Assembly (NCBI GenBank): GCA_021234155.1
Contig: JAJEKV010000001.1
Span: forward strand, 1,485,927 to 1,549,926
Direction of reading: 5' to 3'
DNA: 64,000 nt
DNA from: Isoetes taiwanensis
Taxonomy: Eukaryota; Streptophyta; Lycopodiopsida; Isoetales; Isoetaceae
Numbering within the stretch: position 1 is the first letter of the stretch; the number at the start of each line of letters is the position of its first letter. The position numbers and the translations under genes were made by a program. Of this stretch, positions 58,374 to 64,000 are shown piece after piece. The notes under the pieces are model-generated. The model saw nothing but the letters and a program-made list of their open reading frames with translations, was not told where the DNA came from and searched no databases.

Positions 58374-58982
58374 CTTGAGATTGATGCGGCGGCCATGTAT
58401 ATGTCGACCTTACCATCGGGCTAGAGTGACAGGCCTCGGTCGGGACCTCAATGTTTCAAGCTGTAAGACCTGGGCCATTCTAGGAGAAGCAAAATTATGT
58501 GTACTTCCCGTATCCATAAGAATTACAAAAGGCTTACTGTCTACTTGACCTATGGTGGAAATGACAGCCGGTGACTTTCAGCATTGCCGGTTTCTATAGC
58601 TGCAAGGATATGAGACGCACCGTGTATGTACTCAGGAGCCTCCTCCTCGACAGGTTGTGTTGACTCAAGATCGTCCCAGTCGAGGTCGGCCATAGCCAAC
58701 CGGGCAGGTCTGCGGACATAATGACAATTTTCGCATGAAGTGTGGGGGGCGCATACACCTGTAGCATGCCTTATCTCGGTGGATTTGTTCAGGGCCTCTT
58801 TAGGAATAGACCGTAAGAGGTTTGAACTTCCTTACCGACATTGTTCTCGCTTTATCGGTAGTCTTTGAAGGTGACTTTCTTTTCCCCGGGACCATAAGAG
58901 TTACGAGAGGGCCCCGGACTTGGCGGAAGGGGTTTGTAAGGTGTGGACGGCCGGTAGGCTCTGGTGAGTAAGGGGCGGGGCT
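58374..58982 (-). pseudogene. Gypsy zinc knuckle and protease region, frameshifted
   Basis: On minus, ACYRCMRPPHFMRK (about 58,790) is a degraded CCHC zinc knuckle. Further on, PFVILMDTGSTHNFASPRM (about 58,530-58,480) contains the aspartic protease active site DTGS. The frame then meets a stop at about 58,415, just before the RT frame begins, so the protease is cut from the rest. Confidence 0.65.
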
Positions 58983-60095
58983 TTAGGATCTTTGGTTCTT
59001 TGGTGTGTCCTCCTCGAGGCTCAATGCTTTAGCCTCAGCCTCCGCAACTGATTTCGGGTCTATGGCCTTAACCATACGTTTGATTGATGGGGCCAACCCT
59101 TCAATGTAGCCCTCCACCGCTCTCTTTTCATTCATACCTGGTACATACAGCCTCAGGCGCATAAATTCATCAGTATAAGCCTGAACCGACATACCCTTCT
59201 GTTCTAACCTATAGAAGGTCTGAACTTGTTGGCATTTGTGCGCACAAGGCACATAATGCGACTTAAAAGCTTTTGCAAACTTTTTGAACTTGCACCTGCT
59301 TCTATCCAGATGTTTGGCTCTAGCATAGCCCTTCCACCAAATACGGGCAGCTCCTGTAAGGTTCGTGGTGGCAACCTTTCCTGTATCCTTTTCTGTCATG
59401 CCATAGGATTTCCCAAATTCTTTCATTTCGTCCAGCCAGGACTCTGCATTTAGTCCGCCTCTAGATTTCCCGTCAAACTGGGCCAGTTTCCTATTCTTCC
59501 ATATACTCGTTATGGCGGTATCAACCGTCTTGCGGTATTCCTTATCCCAGCGCTTTGCATGGTCACCAACTGATACCGAGGATTCAGACGACGCAGAAGT
59601 GGCTGACTGTGAGGAGGTGGCGCTATCCCTAGAGGAACTGCGACGACGTTTAGCATGGGGCCTCCCCTTTGCAGGGACAGGGCTGGTTCCAGGTGGGGAC
59701 GACTGCTGTGTAGGTGGACTTGGCGGTGGCGGAGGTAACTCCGGTCCGTCTTCTTGTATATGCTGGGGTGGATTGGCATGCAACACATACACTTGCAACT
59801 TGCCTAATTGCCTCTTCATTAGCATAAGTTCATGTTCAGGTGTTAGTCTACTGGCATTGGAAGGCGTCTGCCAAGCGGCGTTGCGTGCACCGTCTATATC
59901 CAGCACACAAAAGGTGTAAGCCAACTTATGGTGGCATAGGGTCTCACAACAATGCCATCTTGGATCAGTTAGAGAAAGAATACAAGAAAAAGTACAATAG
60001 CAAAGATCCTTATTACAGGTGAAAACAGTCATTCTATTATGGTTCAGTACATTGATGGTAACACAAGTTGATACAAAGATTAAGTAGAAGGACAA
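58983..60095 (-). CDS. Gypsy Gag
   Basis: A 370-codon frame. After a part that is probably not translated in this frame (first 70 codons), it has HELMLMKRQLGKLQ, a Pro/Ser-rich stretch, and from about residue 190 the retrotransposon Gag domain: WKNRKLAQFDGKSR, ESWLDEMKEFG, AARIWWKGY, FAKAFKSHYVP, MSVQAYTDEFMRLRLYVPG, EGYIEGLAPSIK. It ends KNQRS before the zinc knuckle. Gag forms the particle in which the element is copied. The start codon is uncertain. Confidence 0.8.
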   Translation of the reverse strand: MSFYLIFVSTCVTINVLNHNRMTVFTCNKDLCYCTFSCILSLTDPRWHCCETLCHHKLAYTFCVLDIDGARNAAWQTPSNASRLTPEHELMLMKRQLGKLQVYVLHANPPQHIQEDGPELPPPPPSPPTQQSSPPGTSPVPAKGRPHAKRRRSSSRDSATSSQSATSASSESSVSVGDHAKRWDKEYRKTVDTAITSIWKNRKLAQFDGKSRGGLNAESWLDEMKEFGKSYGMTEKDTGKVATTNLTGAARIWWKGYARAKHLDRSRCKFKKFAKAFKSHYVPCAHKCQQVQTFYRLEQKGMSVQAYTDEFMRLRLYVPGMNEKRAVEGYIEGLAPSIKRMVKAIDPKSVAEAEAKALSLEEDTPKNQRS

Positions 60096-62188
60096 ACATT
60101 ATACATTGGAGATTTAAAGTTCAACTCACACACAGCAAACGAACAAAACTTGAGAGACCGGACCTAGGGGTTCGCAAAGGGGTACAAGATCGAATAGCGA
60201 ACACTTTCACGTACAGCCCTAACGAGCTTGCATCGTGCCCAGGCCTGGACTATTACAGATTGGTAATCTAGCGTTGGGCTAATAATAAGGAGATTGAAAA
60301 GCCTCCTTAATGCATAGAAGATTTGCCACAGGTGGTCATTGGCGTCCTCGAAAGCTTCGTGCCTGGACATGTCCCAATAGTCCTATGTGCGGCGGAGAGT
60401 TTGCTTCAGGTCCTCGTAGGCTCGTTCCCTGAGAATGTTAACTATCTCCATCCCTTTGGCTGGGTCATAGGGCTCCCATTTGGCCTTGAGGTTCCATCTC
60501 GTAACCTTCGTCCCATTCCGGGTACTCCCCATACCTTTGGCCATAGTCCTGGTCAGGCGGCCCTGGATCATCCCTCCTTATCAGGTCTGTAATCCTCTCC
60601 TCATATTCCTCGAGTGTTTCTTCTGTAAGACGATAGAAATGAATATAGAACATTGAACAATTTCGTTATGCTCTAAGCTCTAACAGATAGAAAAACGCAT
60701 CATGGAAGAGAACAATTTCAATTGTATTCATTAAAGAGATGGTATATCATACTATAGAATGGCTAGAAACCGCCAAACCAAAATTCTACATGTATATGCA
60801 ATACAATATCGTGATACAATTATTTAGGAACTAGGTCCTCCCTCTTCATTTTAGACCGAGGAGGTGGTGGCGACGATTGGTTCGTGTCGAGAGAGTCACC
60901 CTGGGTCTCTTGTGGGCGCCGATGGAAGGCGACCCTGGCGGGATAAGCAACAGCCAAGGGGCTGCGAAGGAACTTCATGCTCATCCAGGGTGCAATATCT
61001 TGGCCCAAGGTCGTCGGGGGCAAGATCCCGTCAGCACGATGCAGTACATATGTAAGCGCACGATAGGAAGCTTTTTTGTGCCGGCCAATGTGGAGAGAGC
61101 ACGGAGGGTCCACCATGAAGCTTCAGCCTCCGGCCCTAAATCTCGGGCTATAAAAAGAACTTGCCCCTGTCGGAAAGCTGATAAGAAGAAGCGGGTAAGG
61201 TGGTTTCCCAATACCTTCCCTTGTGGGGTCTCTGACGTGGCCACCTCCTTGTCTAAGTCCATAGGGACTTCTTCTTCCTTAAGTTCCTGCTGCTCTTCCT
61301 TCAAATGAGCAGTCCTCTCCCACTTCATCCGAATCGGAAGGAACCTCAACCATGTTAATGTTTGGAACATGAGGTCCCATAGTTTTGTAAAGGCATCGGT
61401 GAGGGTTGAGAGGCGGTTCCCCGCATCACCAGTTCAAGCCGTAGCAAAGTCTCAGCCGGCTCTATGGTCTCCTGGCGGAACTGGAGTAACTGCTGCACCT
61501 CTGGGGGAAGCTCAATAGGAGCGAAGTCGATGAAATCATCCATGCAATACTCCGCTAGCTCATAAAGCACATGGTCCTTACGCCGGCGCTTAAATCCGGC
61601 CACCATGTGATAAGTCCGGATGATATCATCCAAGAGAAGATATTCCCGCCCTTGGTGATAAATAACCTAGGAAGGGCATCTAGCCCCGACAAGCGTCGTA
61701 GCTTTGCTCGGGCGTGGTGGCATCTCCTCGCCAATTGCTTCCAACGGCGAAGTCACGCATGCCTATATGTTCGATCTTCCCCCCTCCTCGGAAGATTCGT
61801 GAAGTTTGCCTTCCTCTGAGGCAAGGTTTCATCCTCAACGTATTGATCCACGAGGATGGCTGGGGCAAAGGCAACCTCAAGATATTGCCGCCTCGATCTT
61901 TGCACAACGGGCGGTGTTTGCCCCATCCGAGCTTTCCTTTTTAGCACATCATGCATGGGTATCACCTCCTAACATATCCCGAACTACCTCCGCTCTAGAT
62001 ACAATTGGGGAGGATCCCCAAGAGGGATACATAAAGGAAGCATCTCCTCCATGTGAAAGTCTAAAAACCCGGCGTAATCTGGGTGCCGCTGCATATTGGT
62101 GATGAGGTCTAGGCGGCGGCATAGCAAGGGCCGCAATAGGTCGAAGAAGGGCACTTTGCGGATCCCAATGCTCTCGATCTTGATACCA
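60096..62188 (-). pseudogene. Decayed coding frames upstream of gag, unknown function
   Basis: Several minus frames read as successive parts of a protein or proteins. GFKRRRKDHVLYELAEYCMD and ELPPEVQQLLQFRQETIEP lie at 61633-61355. LAVAYPARVAFHRRPQETQ lies near 60,920. LTEETLEEYEERITDLIRR and YGEYPEWDEGYEMEP (60,630-60,470) continue as GMEIVNILRERAYEDLKQTL (60,450-60,390) and DANDHLWQIFYALRRLF (60,350-60,290). Frames shift between them. I know no matching family. Some plant gypsy lineages carry extra frames, but whether this belongs to the same element is not shown. Confidence 0.4.
62170..62188 (-). promoter_or_regulatory. Possible primer binding site
   Basis: On minus TGGTATCAAGATCGAGAGC follows directly a CA end (plus TG at 62189). 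The first eight bases match the tRNA-Met complement, the rest does not follow it closely. If real, a 5' LTR would lie from 62189 up to or beyond the window end. Confidence 0.3.
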
Positions 62189-64000
62189 TGGAAGAAGGTC
62201 GGTGGCTGCCATGGCGCTAGAAGTGAGGAGGAAGCAAGAAAAGCAGAGATGACAAATGAAACAAAACTTTGAAGATCCTTTTTAACCCTTTTTATTATGC
62301 TGACGTCAGCATTTTCGTATTTAACACAAGATAAAAGGTTCTTAATACAAACAAAAAGTTTTTTATTAAATCTCAAAAAGAAAATTATTTACAATGCGGA
62401 AACTCAGCAAAATATGCTAAGGATGCTCCCCCCGAATCCTGCGGGCGAGGGCTAAATCCTTAGGCATAATGGTGACCCTCTTTGCGTGGATTGCGCAAAG
62501 ATTGGCATCACCAAAAAGTGCCACTAGATAGGCCTCTGCAGCCTCTTAGAGTGCCAAAATGGCAAAAGTCCGGAAGGCGGGAGGTCGGTTTGAACTCTGG
62601 GCAATCTCCGGACCAACCTCTCACGAAGGGGAGCTTCCGTGATCGAAGTTGGGTTGACTTACGGGAAACTTCACGGATCTCCCCGTAAAGGCGGTGATGC
62701 CGGGGCGGTACCGGTGGGGTTTCCTCTCGTGGAGCCGGTTTGAGGCGGCCCCTTTTAGCGAATGCAGTCTTAGCCCCAATTTGGTGGGGACGATCTACCG
62801 GCTAGCGCCTCCATTTTGAGCTTCGCGTTCTTCCAAAAGCTCAGGCGATCTTTAGTTTATCCTTGTATTGATTGCCGGATTTGCGGCCACGGCCTTTCTC
62901 CGTTGCTTAGCGGCCGTAGGTGCACGATGTCGGTATTGGCCCCTGCCCCTTCCAGGATGCTCTGCGCACTCCCGGTCCGGCCGTTTGCTCTGTCGGACCT
63001 TCTCCTTCTCCCGTTCTATCCTCTCCTTCTCTTCGGGAACTCGGGCTCTCTAAAAGGTCTTCTTGAACCTGAGCATAGTGTTACGCTACACTGCGGCGAA
63101 GAAGTTCAGCGTGGTACCAATTGGGTCATTTGGGCCATGTCAATTTGAATTGTTATTAAATAATCTATCTTTGATATCACAGGATTTCCCCATATGAAGC
63201 TCCGGGAGTCCTCATCCCATCGGTATGGGGAATCTCAATAAGCCTGCGTCTATGACGGCAACTCCATCCCCTAAGTACCGGTACTCCCTTCCCAGAGCGG
63301 CCAGATGTTCGCTCTATCTCCCTGGCGGGTCGTCCTTCCCGACCAAGTTTCGAGCGCGGGTCGGGCCTCATCCCTTATGTCCCCCTCCCGGTGTGTCCTT
63401 CACATTCGGAGAGGGTAGAACTTGATCAGCATCATGACCAAGTCGTTGTTCGGCCATGGTGTAAGGGAGAATTTGGAAGGTTCACCGGATCAAGAATGGC
63501 TCAGAAGTGGTAGATGGGATAGGGGATCCTATCATTGTTATCAAACCTGTTTACTAGCTTGTCTAGAAGTATGTCAATCAAAGCTGTGGTCGGTAGCCAT
63601 ATTCCGGCGATCAAAGCATAAACCGGGCGATAGTAAGGTTAGTGGGGTCCTGGAGCACTCTTGGTGTTGGCCATGACGCATGGCGCTAAGGTCTAGAAGA
63701 GCAGAAGCTGAGGGGCGCCATGCCAGGGAAAGCCGGGAGTGAAAGCTAGGGTTGGCTTTTATTTAACTAGGGTGATGGAACAAGGTCGAAGTCCGGGCGG
63801 CTATGGCGGGGCGCCGGATCCCGGGCGGAGGGCTTAAGGCAAGGCAGAATAAAAAAACTTCAACGGCGCTTAACTTTTTTAAATTTTAGAATTTCTCTTA
63901 TTAACTTTTTATTCTTTTATTAAAAAAATATTTATATACGACGAATAAATGAAACGCTAAACATACTCTGTCGCCCGACGGGATTCACAGCTCCCCCCCC
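62189..64000. other. Unassigned sequence, possible 5' LTR
   Basis: No gene recognised. Plus-strand AT-rich patches alternate with GC-rich ones; a TATA-like ATTTAAATAAAAG-type stretch on minus lies near 63,760 and a C-run ends the window. I could not align it to the 3' LTR at 53-54.5 kb, so assignment to the same gypsy copy is not supported. Confidence 0.3.

Larger units (their letters stand above)
54561..60095 (-). mobile_element. Ty3/gypsy chromovirus, coding interior
   Basis: Gag, protease, RT, RNase H, integrase and chromodomain lie in this order from high to low coordinate on the minus strand, ending in a polypurine tract and LTR start. That domain order (integrase after RNase H) and the C-terminal chromodomain define chromoviruses. 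Frames are broken in the protease and integrase regions and no matching pair of LTRs could be found, so it is a dead or incompletely contained copy. Confidence 0.85.

Noticed and set aside
62189-64000. 5' LTR of the gypsy element
   Set aside because: Could not be matched to the 3' LTR region at 53.2-54.5 kb, and the primer site next to it matches only in its first eight bases.

Overview
This is nuclear DNA of a land plant. The evidence is a six-exon gene with GT-AG introns for a plastid/thylakoid type I signal peptidase, decayed copies of plant-type RING-H2 and PUS1-like genes that still show intron junctions, and plant transposons (CACTA, TRIM, chromodomain Ty3/gypsy, Ty1/copia, LINE). Gene density is very low, repeats are nested and simple-sequence tracts are long, which suggests a large repeat-rich genome. 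I cannot name the species.

Layout. 1-3.1 kb is AT-rich and holds one LINE 3' end. 3.1-5.6 kb has a LINE-type 3' region and a 1.5 kb nearly pure polypyrimidine tract. At 6280-6733 there is a complete 454 bp TRIM retrotransposon with two LTRs, a tRNA-Met-type primer site and a 5 bp target duplication. The only gene that looks intact is the signal peptidase (8437-10049, minus, 343 aa after splicing). Just beyond its 5' end is a decayed RING-H2 ubiquitin-ligase gene (10411-11117, plus). 12.8-14.1 kb holds a dispersed repeat and a foldback (MITE-like) element.

15.0-31.1 kb is the most striking region. It reads as one 16,140 bp CACTA (En/Spm) transposon with termini CACAACAAGA, near-identical in inverted orientation and flanked by AGT on both sides. 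It carries a G-box-rich subterminal array, a kinase-like pseudogene, three tandem tRNA-like units, a polypurine tract, a satellite array of about six 1.1 kb units, a nested LINE tail and a remnant of the CACTA transposase C-terminal region. Its flanks (14.1-15.0 and 31.1-33.3 kb) look like the two halves of one LINE reverse-transcriptase copy, so the CACTA element appears to have jumped into a LINE.

33.3-43.3 kb has a Ty1/copia 5' end remnant (primer site and gag), small tandem duplications, a LINE 3' end and a decayed PUS1-type tRNA pseudouridine synthase. 43.3-52.6 kb is AT-rich, with further copies of the dispersed/foldback repeat and a tandem duplication. 52.6-64 kb is mostly a minus-strand Ty3/gypsy chromovirus (gag, protease, RT, RNase H, integrase, chromodomain, polypurine tract and start of the 3' LTR). 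Its RT-RNase H frame is open over 591 codons, but protease and integrase are frameshifted. Upstream of gag are decayed coding frames of unknown function and a possible primer site.

Most protein identifications come from reading motifs by eye; no database search was run.
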